From an uncultured Lachnospiraceae bacterium (lineage in GTDB: Bacteria > Bacillota > Clostridia > Lachnospirales > Lachnospiraceae), in the NCBI GenBank assembly GCA_910584965.1, contig CAJUDZ010000036.1, positions 1-24,917 of the forward strand: a stretch of DNA of 24,917 nt, read 5' to 3'. Every line of letters begins with the position of its first letter. The first letter of the stretch is position 1. Of the stretch, positions 7,917-15,311 are shown in pieces. The translations under genes and the position numbers were made by a program. Below the pieces are notes generated by a model. It had not been told where the DNA came from. It searched no databases and saw only the letters and a program-made list of their open reading frames with translations.

Positions 7917-8417
7917 TCATGCATTTATATAAGTCTGCTTAACGATATCATTACTCTTTTGCAAAAATATATAAATACCAAACCATAAAAGCAATGTAAT
8001 ACAAATAATTATTTGTATAATCTCAATACTTCCAATTCGGCTATAATCAAGTAAGATAAAAAATAAAATAGTTGTGAAAATACTGGCATAAACAAATGAA
8101 TTCCTATATGAAGAATCATGGCGGTTAATTATTCTATTAACATTTACTTTATGTAAACGTCTTTCCCATTTTTCATTATGAAAAACACAAAGATATGCAC
8201 CTATTTTCATAATAGCAATATTATAGTCTAATACAATATAGTAAATTGGAATAATTACACAATAAGCCAAAAGGCAGATAGCTGAATTATGCATAGTTAT
8301 TGCCCATGCAAAAACCGCAGTAATTCCAACATAAAGAGTGCTATTAGCCTTCCGTACCACTTCCATATTACATTCTATTTCTTTTCTCAAATAATCACGT
8401 TCTCTCTGCTCTTCCAT
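7917..8417 (-). CDS. Four-helix membrane protein of unknown function in a defence island
   Basis: Not recognised. It is 166 residues: a charged N-terminus (EEQRERDYLRKEIECNMEVV), TM helices at about 28-45 and 47-66, a basic loop of about 40 residues with HNEKWERRLHKVN, and TM helices at about 109-127 and 133-152. This 2+2 layout resembles small membrane effectors seen beside nucleotide-signalling defence genes (the SLATT group), but no diagnostic motif is visible. The RBS is AAGGGGGA, 5 nt before the ATG. It is transcribed separately from AbiH (terminator at 7721-7753), yet its leader is a diverged copy of the AbiH leader. It is as AT-rich as AbiH and DUF4062. A role as membrane-damaging partner is only a guess. 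Confidence 0.7.
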   Translation of the reverse strand: MEEQRERDYLRKEIECNMEVVRKANSTLYVGITAVFAWAITMHNSAICLLAYCVIIPIYYIVLDYNIAIMKIGAYLCVFHNEKWERRLHKVNVNRIINRHDSSYRNSFVYASIFTTILFFILLDYSRIGSIEIIQIIICITLLLWFGIYIFLQKSNDIVKQTYINA

Positions 8418-8456
8418 TAAAATCCCCCTTAATCACAAGTATATTTATAAAATACT

Positions 8457-8600
8457 TCTCCTTTTTCCACTATCAAATATCGACAATATACCCGCTTTTA
8501 TTCTATATTTTTCGTTTACTATCTTCAACGTCCATACTCTGCAATTTTGCCGATTTTTATGCAAATTTTGCCCGAAACTTACGAAAGACTATTTTCTATT
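8457..8600 (-). promoter_or_regulatory. Promoter/leader of the membrane protein gene, copy B of the duplicated leader
   Basis: Aligns with 7541-7690 over its full length. Conserved blocks on the - strand are GTAAGTTT (copy B reads CGTAAGTTTCGG), GCATAAAAATCGGCAAAATT, CAGAGTATGG, GTAAACG, and ACAATAT on the + strand. It also keeps a GGAGAAG that corresponds to the AbiH RBS. Here that site is an orphan about 45 nt upstream of the true start, which uses a new RBS (AAGGGGGA). The copy therefore contains a complete promoter-to-RBS module with extra leader added below it. Confidence 0.6.
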
Positions 8601-8720
8601 CAACACTCTATGAACTTAAATGACTCCTTGATAATTCAGGCTGGCAACAGAAATTCTACTGTTTATTAAAAGCTGCTTTGCGCATAAAATTCTTTCCTAC
8701 CAGGCATTTTTCAAAAAAAT

Positions 8721-8734
8721 GTCCATATATGGAC
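8721..8734. promoter_or_regulatory. Perfect 14 bp palindrome GTCCATATATGGAC, possible operator
   Basis: Self-complementary over all 14 positions, with an A/T core of the sort bound by dimeric repressors. It is followed on the + strand by TATATAAG (about 8745-8752), but no + strand gene begins nearby. No regulator is encoded next to it. The surrounding 8601-8776 shows nothing else. Confidence 0.35.
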
Positions 8735-8776
8735 GCATTAAACTATATATAAGATAGAGAAGAGGGGACTGCGGAA

Positions 8777-8807
8777 CAAAAAACAGCCTTCCGTTCAAGA
8801 AGACTGT
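8777..8807 (-). terminator. Intrinsic terminator downstream of the decayed gene and NACHT gene
   Basis: On the - strand ACAGTCTTC (8807-8799) pairs with GAAGGCTGT (8791-8783) around a 7 nt loop, with one G-U pair, and is followed by TTTTTTG. It comes 8 nt after a stop codon at 8816-8818, so it once ended that gene and now can end the transcript from the NACHT gene. Confidence 0.82.
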
Positions 8808-8815
8808 TCTTATAA

Positions 8816-8968
8816 TCATGTATAGATATTGCTTTCTCTTAGTTCCTTTATCAGATGATGCCGGTTTTCTTTTCTAATGACAGATATCAGCTTTCTGCTT
8901 TCCAAAAGCCAAATAGTTCTTGTTACTACAGTATGAATCAGTGTTCCTTTTTTCCTGCGATATGGATA
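8816..8968 (-). pseudogene. C-terminal remnant of an unidentified gene
   Basis: This frame is open for 50 codons and ends in TGA just before a good terminator. It reads YPYRRKKGTLIHTVVTRT, WLLESRKLISVIRKEN, RHHLIKELRESNIYT, which looks like the end of a real basic protein (alternating strand then amphipathic helix). An in-frame TGA lies just upstream of the GGG codon before it, and there is no plausible start or RBS. I do not recognise the family. Further upstream to 9077 another frame is briefly open (MRAQGVGAVLMRVS), so a frameshifted decay is possible. It lies in the 660 nt gap between the membrane protein and the NACHT gene. Confidence 0.4.
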
Positions 8969-9077
8969 CCCTCATAAGAACTGCCCCTACACCCTGAGCA
9001 CGCATACAGGCAATTCCGTCTCCTTATTCCTTTTTTGGGGGGCTCGTCAACTCATGAAGCCATCCCGATTTGCTGAT

Positions 9078-11978
9078 TCAGAAAACATATACGAGTATCT
9101 CCAAATCCTTATTTCTCCCTTTCCATTCGGATATCTGTAAACGCACCTCTTTTGCCGTCAGCTCATTTAGTTTCAGTATGACTTTCCGCAGTTTCGGAAA
9201 ATAATCGAAATTATGGATATGAAACCATAATCGGCTGTCCATACAGTGAAATTCGAAAATTTCGATATTTTTCATGCTGTATAGATCCTTTTCATGAAAA
9301 AAATGTAACTGGCCGGCTTCAATATATAAACTGTTTATGCTTTTCAGGTTTCTCATATTTTGCAGATTGTGAACCACCTCTGACAAATCGTCCTCCGACC
9401 TTATCGACAGCCTGTTAATCTGCGCAAACTGCGTCAGAAAATAGGCGTTTTGTATGGATCCGCTTAATAAGACTTCCTTACATTCACAGAAATACCGAAA
9501 GATTTCCGTTTCCCAAATATGCTGACGATCTTCTATACCACCGCATAAAAGGTGCAGGATCCGCACTTTTTCTATTTTTTTAACGTCCTGCTCATCCAAT
9601 TCTTCATTACCGATCAAATCCGTTATGCCCTTCGGAATTGTTAATGAATCTCCGTCAATCCGGTTCAATAAAATTTTTACCAACCGTTCCCTGACATTAT
9701 ATTCTGCCAACAGCGGATTTCCGAATCCGCTTAGCAGGTTTAAAGCATCTGTTTTCACGAAATCATTGCCGCCGCCTTCCACATAGGACAAAATTGCGGG
9801 AATGGTCTCTCCTGTTCCTATCCGGCCGAGCAAACGCAGGCATCGGCTCTTTTCATCATTCGAATAATTCATGGAATCATTTAAAAAGGGCAGTAAATAG
9901 GTTCCCGCCTGCGCTATTTCGGATAAATCACGCTGCTTTGGAGGAATCATTTTTTTAATTTTGGCATTGATTTCCTCCTTAATCCCGCTGTTTGACAGAA
10001 AAAGGGAAGAGGAAGCGCCCAGTGCCGCGATCAAAGCATATCTTTCATCATTTTTGCTTTTGCTCTTATCGATTAATTCCTTTAAAACATCTTCTACATT
10101 TTCCTGGCCCATCTCCTGAAAGCACATAATGATCGTTTCTTTCCAGTTTGTATTACATGCTTCTCTGACCAGAACATGCCAGGCACAATTTCTGCACAAA
10201 GATTTGACGGTTAAAAACTCCATGAATGTTTTATGTATAAAGTCTATCACTCCATTTTCCGGTTCCCTGATTATACCGCTTCTGTCAACCAGATAATTCA
10301 GAATATCCTCAGCGCTGTATTCATGGATACTGTCCGCCAGAATATTCGTATTGCGCAGCAAATTTTCCAAAAACTGTATCACATGCCTCTTATTTGCGGA
10401 TGATATGTTGCCGTCCATCATCCAATATGATATTTCTTCTAATATTTTTCTTTTTTTACTATAATTAAGTCTGGGTAAATTTCTGTAAATATCCTGATCA
10501 ATTTTTCTCTGGTTATCCCTTTCATCTATCAGCATCGCACAGCATTTTTCATACAGCTCTATTTTATCTTCCGGCAGTTGTTCACGATTCACATAATTTA
10601 ACGCACAAATCATAGCGCACAGCAGGGGATTCTTTGCCAGCACTTTGAGGGAAGGGGTATCCATAATTTTTTTCTTCAGGTTGAACTGTAACCGGTCTAT
10701 TTCCTGGTCTGCAACAACCGCGTCTTTTCTCAAAACGGACATATGCCAGTATGTAATAAACTTTTTAATATTTTCGGTTCTCATCGGCATAATTTCGTAT
10801 TCCGCACTATTACAGCTGAGACGATCGTGCACGGAGTTTCTGGCCGTTAATAAAATTTTAATCTTCGGATAAAGTTTTAAAGTACGCTCTATAAAATTAT
10901 ACGTTTCTTTCCTCATCAGCTGATTTGTTTCATCTATGCCGTCAAAAAGCAGAATTGCCCTGTTCTTTTTTAATAAATACGAAATCCATCCGTCAGGGCA
11001 TGTATTTCCGTATTCTTCCGTTATTTTGTCTGCGGCTTCTTCCAGATTAATCTTTTCGGTATTCCTCAATATGATTACAATCGGAATCATATCTTTTATA
11101 TCATTCACTTTTACATATTCGTTTTTTGCAGCACATACGGCGACCCATTGTAAAAAGGTTGTTTTTCCCGATCCCGCTTCTCCTTTTATCCATACCACAT
11201 TATTCTGCGCAAATACCTGGGACAGTTCCGTTTCATCCCCGTACTCATTTCTGTTTGTACAGCTTAATTCCACATACGCGGATGAAATATCGTACCTTGT
11301 AATATTTCTGGCATTGTTAATACCCGACCCGATCAACTCCACTTTACTATATTTCTCAATAAGCATATCCCGATAAATGCTTTCATATTCGCGGTAAGAA
11401 GTATCCGTATCTTTGAGCGCATTTATCCTGGAGTGCATTTCATCCAGAATCGCACACAAATCATTCTGATATTCATTCTGGCGCTCGATGACTACCTCTA
11501 ACAATTGGGGCGTCAGGTTTGGCAGTTTTGCAATAAACGCGGTCCCGGTTTTGGAAATATATCTGACACAGTTTGTATATAGCCCGATTTCCGCATCGCT
11601 CCATGTTTCCCTTATCTTTTCCGACTGTTCCATGACCAGTTTTCTAAAACTTTCCGAATTTCTTATCTTTGACAGCAATTCCGTTTCATTTAAATTAATT
11701 TTCTCTATATCTTCCTGAATCTGGGACAAAATCGCAGCATTTCGCTCCCCGCCCCGTATCTGATCTCCAAATTCATTCATAAAATATTCCGCCATGGTCT
11801 CTATATAACCTTTCATGGAACTGTGAGACCTTTTGGCTTTCCATATTGTCAAACCGCATTGCTGTGCAGTCTGCTCTATATCTAACAGATTGTCGCCCAA
11901 AAGCATACGGTCTGTTGTCCATCCTCTCAATATCACTCTAAAAGCCGCTCCAAATATGGCAATAATCATTTCTTCCAT
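9078..11978 (-). CDS. NACHT-domain NTPase, NLR-like (putative anti-phage)
   Basis: STAND-type NTPase of 966 residues. Residues 1-250 are a helical N-terminal region of no recognised family. The NACHT core has Walker A GEAGSGKT (266-273), Walker B ILLFDGIDE (342-350) with the extra acidic residue typical of NACHT, and LLTARNS as sensor 1 (376-382). NPLL (450-453) and FIHKTFMEFL (580-589) mark the helical and winged-helix parts. Residues about 600-800 look like HEAT-type helical repeats. About 870-966 look leucine-rich (LKSINSLYIEA, MKNIEIFEFH, FPKLRKVILKL). Bacterial NACHT proteins of this build are known phage defence proteins. The ATG has AAGGAAG 9 nt upstream. It is a single-gene unit. Function here is inferred from family and neighbourhood. 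Confidence 0.88.
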   Translation of the reverse strand: MEEMIIAIFGAAFRVILRGWTTDRMLLGDNLLDIEQTAQQCGLTIWKAKRSHSSMKGYIETMAEYFMNEFGDQIRGGERNAAILSQIQEDIEKINLNETELLSKIRNSESFRKLVMEQSEKIRETWSDAEIGLYTNCVRYISKTGTAFIAKLPNLTPQLLEVVIERQNEYQNDLCAILDEMHSRINALKDTDTSYREYESIYRDMLIEKYSKVELIGSGINNARNITRYDISSAYVELSCTNRNEYGDETELSQVFAQNNVVWIKGEAGSGKTTFLQWVAVCAAKNEYVKVNDIKDMIPIVIILRNTEKINLEEAADKITEEYGNTCPDGWISYLLKKNRAILLFDGIDETNQLMRKETYNFIERTLKLYPKIKILLTARNSVHDRLSCNSAEYEIMPMRTENIKKFITYWHMSVLRKDAVVADQEIDRLQFNLKKKIMDTPSLKVLAKNPLLCAMICALNYVNREQLPEDKIELYEKCCAMLIDERDNQRKIDQDIYRNLPRLNYSKKRKILEEISYWMMDGNISSANKRHVIQFLENLLRNTNILADSIHEYSAEDILNYLVDRSGIIREPENGVIDFIHKTFMEFLTVKSLCRNCAWHVLVREACNTNWKETIIMCFQEMGQENVEDVLKELIDKSKSKNDERYALIAALGASSSLFLSNSGIKEEINAKIKKMIPPKQRDLSEIAQAGTYLLPFLNDSMNYSNDEKSRCLRLLGRIGTGETIPAILSYVEGGGNDFVKTDALNLLSGFGNPLLAEYNVRERLVKILLNRIDGDSLTIPKGITDLIGNEELDEQDVKKIEKVRILHLLCGGIEDRQHIWETEIFRYFCECKEVLLSGSIQNAYFLTQFAQINRLSIRSEDDLSEVVHNLQNMRNLKSINSLYIEAGQLHFFHEKDLYSMKNIEIFEFHCMDSRLWFHIHNFDYFPKLRKVILKLNELTAKEVRLQISEWKGRNKDLEILVYVF

Positions 11979-12040
11979 ATGTAAATTCTTCCTTCATTTC
12001 ATCCTTCAGTCATTCCGGCCGCTGATCTTACCGCTTTTTA

Positions 12041-12078
12041 TGCCGATTCCGCATCCTTTCTCATAAACGGCATCGGCA
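12041..12078. repeat. Inverted repeat upstream of the NACHT gene
   Basis: TGCCGAT (12041-12047) and ATCGGCA (12072-12078) are perfect complements around a 24 nt loop. They lie in the 107 nt gap between the GNAT and NACHT genes. No T tract follows on the - strand, so as a terminator for GNAT it would be weak. The left arm overlaps a partial match to the leader element seen before the AbiH gene. Confidence 0.45.
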
Positions 12079-12085
12079 ATCCTTC

Positions 12086-12511
12086 TCAGCCCTCCGCCAA
12101 GTCTTTCCGCATCCATATATGCGGACAGTTTTCATCCAGATCGATTTCCCCGTAACCGTCATATCCCTGTTTCCGGTAAAATTCCCGGGCGCTGTACTGC
12201 GCATGCAGGCGGATGCCTTTTCCACCGCTGTTTCTGATGACTGTCTCCACCTCTTTTAACAAAAAGGCGCCGATCTTTTTTCCCCGGTATGCCTTCACGA
12301 CCGCAATCCGCCCGACCGTATAATCGCCGCAGGATTCTTTTCTGAAAAAACGGCATGTCGCAATCGGAATCGTCCCGTCATATAAAACAAGGTGTCTGGC
12401 ATACTCATCGACTTCGTCAAACTCCTCGCAGAATCCCTGTTCTTTCATAAAAACTGTCTCCCGGATTTTCTGCGCTTCCTCCGGCAGTTTATCGTAAATC
12501 ATTACATTCAT
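12086..12511 (-). CDS. GNAT-family N-acetyltransferase
   Basis: Probable acetyl-CoA dependent acetyltransferase of 141 residues from the chosen start. The N-terminal part (KIRETVFMKEQGFCEEFDEVDE) resembles the ElaA-like GNAT group. The acetyl-CoA site is VGRIAVVKAYRGKKIGAFLL, with the R/Q-x-x-G-x-G/A loop (RGKKIG), and HAQYSAREFYRKQGY is the usual C-terminal helix and strand. I take the ATG at 12511 because GGGGG sits 7 nt before it; the ATG at 12532, 21 nt upstream, has no RBS. Substrate is unknown. The next gene upstream on the same strand is the NTF2-like gene, about 50 nt away, so they may share a transcript. Confidence 0.85.
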   Translation of the reverse strand: MNVMIYDKLPEEAQKIRETVFMKEQGFCEEFDEVDEYARHLVLYDGTIPIATCRFFRKESCGDYTVGRIAVVKAYRGKKIGAFLLKEVETVIRNSGGKGIRLHAQYSAREFYRKQGYDGYGEIDLDENCPHIWMRKDLAEG

Positions 12512-12561
12512 CCGCAATCCCCCGCCCGTCATTTTATTAATAAAAAGATGCCTGATTCATA

Positions 12562-12930
12562 TCAGCGGATGGGGCTGCCGATCTTCATATCCCGGCGCCA
12601 CCGGGGCGCTTCGCCGTCATCTCCCCAGTATTCATCCAGCGAACATATCTGATCTTTCTCTATCCGCATAAAAGATACCACATGAAAGGACATGCTCCTG
12701 TCCTTCGTATAGACGCTGACGGCCGTAACAGTCAGGTTCCCCATATTTTCTATCCGTTCGACCATACCGTCCCATTCTCCCGGATACTCGCAGTTTGCCC
12801 GGATGTATTCTTCCACCGTGAAATGTTCATTCGTGCAATGCCAGTTTACATAAGCATCCGTTTTAAAATATGTCCGTATTTTGGCCGCATCCTGTCTGAA
12901 TACGGCATCCCAGAATTGATGAAGATTCAT
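12562..12930 (-). CDS. NTF2/SnoaL-like domain protein
   Basis: Small cytoplasmic protein of 122 residues with the cone-shaped alpha+beta layout of the NTF2 superfamily. It has an N-terminal helix FWDAVFRQDAAKIRTYF, then AYVNWHCTNEHFTVEEYIRANCEYPG, and C-terminal strands SMSFHVVSFMRIEKDQICSLDEYWGDDG. The last motif (xxDEYWGDxG) is common in small SnoaL-like proteins of Firmicutes. Enzyme activity and ligand cannot be told. AAAGGAAT gives a good RBS before the ATG. It probably forms a small unit with the acetyltransferase downstream. Confidence 0.8.
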   Translation of the reverse strand: MNLHQFWDAVFRQDAAKIRTYFKTDAYVNWHCTNEHFTVEEYIRANCEYPGEWDGMVERIENMGNLTVTAVSVYTKDRSMSFHVVSFMRIEKDQICSLDEYWGDDGEAPRWRRDMKIGSPIR

Positions 12931-12988
12931 AAATATTCCTTTCTTAATCCATTAACCGCATGGAAAATCTCCGGCGCCGGCACAAATT

Positions 12989-13018
12989 TTGCACAGGCAT
13001 TGTTTGATGTGATATACT
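12989..13018 (+). promoter_or_regulatory. Sigma-A type promoter of the HD-domain gene
   Basis: TTGCAC (12989-12994), an 18 nt spacer and TATACT (13013-13018). It lies about 100 nt upstream of the HD gene start at 13119, giving a leader of about 90 nt. Confidence 0.55.
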
Positions 13019-13118
13019 AACAGATATAGTTTCAATGAAAATAATGTTTGTCAGCGGCAGTTCCGGCAGGAACTCTGTTTGCAAAACATCATGCTTATCA
13101 GAACGGAGGATCATCATT

Positions 13119-13691
13119 ATGCTGCCAACAAGAACAGAAGCAATGCAGCTTGTAGAAGAAGCCCTGCAATGCAATCCCGGCCCCTGGGGAGATCACAGTC
13201 TGGTAACGGCACAATGCGCGGAAAAAATCGCGCTCGCCTGTCATGACATGGATCCGGAAAAAGCATACTTAATCGGCCTGTTACACGATATCGGCAGAAA
13301 ATTCGGCACCCGCCATCTGGGGCATGTCTATGACGGCTGGAAATATATGCTCCGCCTCGGATATGACGAAGCGGCGCGAATCTGTCTGACCCACTCTTTT
13401 TGCGAAGGAACGCTGGACTGCTATATCGGAAAATTCGATATCACGGAATCCGAAACGGAAGAAATCAGACAGGCCCTGTGCCGGCTCGTCTTCGACGATT
13501 ACGACAAACTGATTCAGCTATGCGATTCACTGGCCGCCGCCGAAGGCGTCGTCGATATGGAAGACCGTATGAACGATATCCGCCGCCGCTATGGCTTCTA
13601 TCCACAGTCGAAATGGGATAAAAATATGGCGTTAAAGCGTTACTTTGAAGAAAAAACCGGAAAAGATATTTACGGTATCGTCCGGTCATAA
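13119..13691 (+). CDS. HD-domain phosphohydrolase-like protein
   Basis: Metal-dependent hydrolase family member of 190 residues. H26 (WGDHSLVTAQCAEKIA), H56-D57 in LLHDIGRKFG and D149-region residues (FDDYDKLIQLCDSLAAAEG) give the H...HD...D pattern of HD proteins of the HDIG type. The ATG at 13119 is chosen because GGAGG lies 9 nt upstream; an ATG at 13035 would add 28 residues of poor quality. Substrates of such stand-alone HD proteins are often nucleotides, but nothing here decides it. It is transcribed alone and converges on the uridine-kinase-like gene across a large palindrome. Confidence 0.87.
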   Translation: MLPTRTEAMQLVEEALQCNPGPWGDHSLVTAQCAEKIALACHDMDPEKAYLIGLLHDIGRKFGTRHLGHVYDGWKYMLRLGYDEAARICLTHSFCEGTLDCYIGKFDITESETEEIRQALCRLVFDDYDKLIQLCDSLAAAEGVVDMEDRMNDIRRRYGFYPQSKWDKNMALKRYFEEKTGKDIYGIVRS

Positions 13692-13710
13692 GCATTTGTT
13701 TGAAAAAAGT

Positions 13711-13947
13711 CCGTCTGCGGAGGGGGACGGTGCCTGCATCCTGCTCCTTTGGGGGACGCTTCCGCTCCGCGAAAACCAGCAGCGGTACTAAGTTCAAAAG
13801 CCGCTTAGCGTCTTTTTCACTAAGTGCCGGCGGTTTTCAAGACCCCCGACAGGAGCAGGATGCAGACACCGTCTTCTGTGGACAGACAGCCTGTTTTATT
13901 AACACGCTTCCGCTTCATAAAAACCAGCACCGTCCCCCTCCGCGGAC
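13711..13947. repeat. Large nested palindromic intergenic repeat
   Basis: Arm 13726-13757 is the imperfect complement of 13841-13873 (GACGGTG, TGCATCCTGCTCC and GGGGG blocks). Inside it GAAAACC (13771-13777) pairs with GGTTTTC (13832-13838), giving a hairpin of about 150 nt. A second pairing joins GCGGAGGGGGACGGTGC (13717-13733) with GCACCGTCCCCCTCCGC (13927-13943). The element fills the gap between the convergent HD and kinase genes and runs about 30 nt into the kinase coding end. It resembles REP/MITE-like elements; no transposase is present. Confidence 0.75.
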
Positions 13948-14586
13948 AGCATCTTTCCCGTTCTTTCGCTCCCCCATCTCCAGACGCAGTTCGCACCGTT
14001 CTTCCACCCGGTAAGCAGCAAAATAGCGTTCTTCCATCAAAATCCAGCGGTCCCGGAACATCTTTGCCCCTTCCTTGCCGTTCCGTCTGACAATGCGCCG
14101 CATTTGCTCTTCCGCATCGACCGAAAGAAAAACATGCAGATCATAATAGTCCCACAGCGCCGGATGGCAGCTGTATGACCCTTCCACCAGGCAGACTTCT
14201 GCCGGCGCAATCAGTATCGGCTCCGCCAACGCCATCTCACGGCAGTCAAAAGGCCGGTAAGCAATCTCCCGCGCCCCTTTTTTCAGGGGCAGCAGAACTT
14301 CTTCCAGAAAACGTTCATAATCCACATTTCCGCCGGGCATATCAAGCCGGTCTTTCGTGCGCTGTTCGGGACGCAGGAAAAAATGGTCCATATGCAGAAC
14401 GCTCCAGCCGAATTTTTCCTGTAAGAATGCCGCCAGCGTCGTTTTTCCTGCGCCGCATCTTCCGTCAACAGCCGCAAGAAGCGGCGCTTTTTCGGGAGAA
14501 GCGTTCTCCCGGTGTAACGCCGCTTCATGCTTTTGCATTTCTTCTATCTTTTCACGCAGCCTTTCGGATGCCATTTTTATATCCAT
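13915..14586 (-). CDS. Uridine-kinase-like P-loop kinase
   Basis: Small-molecule kinase of the uridine kinase/phosphoribulokinase group, 223 residues. Walker A is GRCGAGKT (42-49), followed by HMDHFFLRPEQR (65-76), the substrate-side signature of uridine-kinase-like proteins, and by a lid-type Arg stretch EEQMRRIVRRNG. VCLVEGSY is the Walker B region strand. Start chosen at 14586 with AAAGGG about 9 nt upstream. The last 10 or so residues (VRGGGRCWFL) and the stop come from the palindromic repeat, so the tail differs from the native one. It follows the ECF S component by 54 nt on the same strand, so it may phosphorylate what that transporter brings in. The substrate is unknown. Confidence 0.82.
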   Translation of the reverse strand: MDIKMASERLREKIEEMQKHEAALHRENASPEKAPLLAAVDGRCGAGKTTLAAFLQEKFGWSVLHMDHFFLRPEQRTKDRLDMPGGNVDYERFLEEVLLPLKKGAREIAYRPFDCREMALAEPILIAPAEVCLVEGSYSCHPALWDYYDLHVFLSVDAEEQMRRIVRRNGKEGAKMFRDRWILMEERYFAAYRVEERCELRLEMGERKNGKDAVRGGGRCWFL

Positions 14587-14640
14587 ACATCAGCCCTTTC
14601 TGCTGCCGGCCATGCAAAGGCCGCGCGGCTGTCATATCCG

Positions 14641-15210
14641 TCAGCGCGCGCCTTCCCCCTGCGCCGCCGTGTGATGTTTCCGAAACTTCACGAGGCCGGT
14701 CCGGTTCAGCGCAACCATTACCGTCGGAATCAGAACAAGCTGTAAGATAATGCCCGGAATCGCATTCAGGAATGCGCCCGCCATGAATGCTTTCCATGTA
14801 AAGGCATTTCCGCTGATTCCCATGAAAATAATCTGTACAATCCCCCATACCACACGTCCTGAAAGCATTGCCGCGATCACGGAACGGTAAAGCGAGATGA
14901 TACATTGCCAGCGGGAACGATTGTAAAGGAATCCCGCCGCAAATCCATATGTCATCAGTTCAAACGCCATGGCCGCGGCTGTCGGAAACAGCACCGGCAT
15001 ACCAAAGACCGCCGAACGCAGCAGCGGCAGAACAAACCCGACGGCGGCTCCGTACTGCCAGCCGCAGATTAACCCGCAAAGAAATACGGGAATATGCATC
15101 GGAAGCAGCATGCTGCCGATTCTTGGAATCTGTCCCGTAAAAAAAGGAAGAACAATCCCGATCGCCATAAACATTGCCGAGAGTGTCATGTTTTTAATTG
15201 ATTTCTTCAT
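14641..15210 (-). CDS. ECF transporter substrate-binding S component
   Basis: Integral membrane protein of 189 residues with about six hydrophobic segments, the size and shape of an ECF-type vitamin uptake S component. Recognisable blocks are LSAMFMAIGIVLPFFTGQIP, GSMLLPMHIPVFLCGLICGW and MAFELMTYGFAAGFLY; the early AMxxA helix is where S components contact the shared EcfT subunit. No EcfA or EcfT is in the window, as usual for group II systems. I choose the ATG at 15210 (AAGGAG, 6 nt spacing). The ATG at 15213 is too close, and an upstream extension to 15279 has a hairpin leader in its place. Ligand is unknown. The adjacent kinase suggests a nucleoside or vitamin that is trapped by phosphorylation (inference). 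Confidence 0.85.
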   Translation of the reverse strand: MKKSIKNMTLSAMFMAIGIVLPFFTGQIPRIGSMLLPMHIPVFLCGLICGWQYGAAVGFVLPLLRSAVFGMPVLFPTAAAMAFELMTYGFAAGFLYNRSRWQCIISLYRSVIAAMLSGRVVWGIVQIIFMGISGNAFTWKAFMAGAFLNAIPGIILQLVLIPTVMVALNRTGLVKFRKHHTAAQGEGAR

Positions 15211-15257
15211 CATATACTCCTTGTCTTGTTTCTTATTCCGAATCTCTTTTACTCCTT

Positions 15258-15302
15258 TACCCTCAGTGGACGGGAACACACGCCCCTTGTCAACCGAGGG
15301 TA
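15258..15302 (-). ncRNA. Candidate structured leader of the ECF transporter gene
   Basis: On the - strand UACCCUC (15302-15296) pairs with GAGGGUA (15264-15258). Inside it GAC plus GGG can pair with CCC plus GUC, separated by short internal loops. The outer arm can also pair with itself (GGGTACCC, 15298-15305), giving a competing fold. It lies 48 nt upstream of the chosen start. It matches none of the riboswitch consensus sequences I can recall. Confidence 0.35.
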
Positions 15303-15311
15303 CCCTGCCGC

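Noticed and set aside
12041..12078. Terminator for the GNAT gene
   Set aside because: The stem is followed by TAAAAAG on the - strand and not by a T tract.
13700..14090. Open frames on the + strand over the palindrome and kinase 3' end
   Set aside because: They arise from the GC-rich repeat, lack a start with RBS, and overlap a well-supported kinase gene on the other strand.
14175..14750. 191-codon + strand open frame
   Set aside because: Shadow of the kinase and ECF genes; composition is Pro/Ser/Arg-rich with no RBS or domain.
15258..15302. Known riboswitch (THF, preQ1 or TPP) before the ECF gene
   Set aside because: None of the conserved cores of these classes as I remember them is present; left as an unclassified leader.
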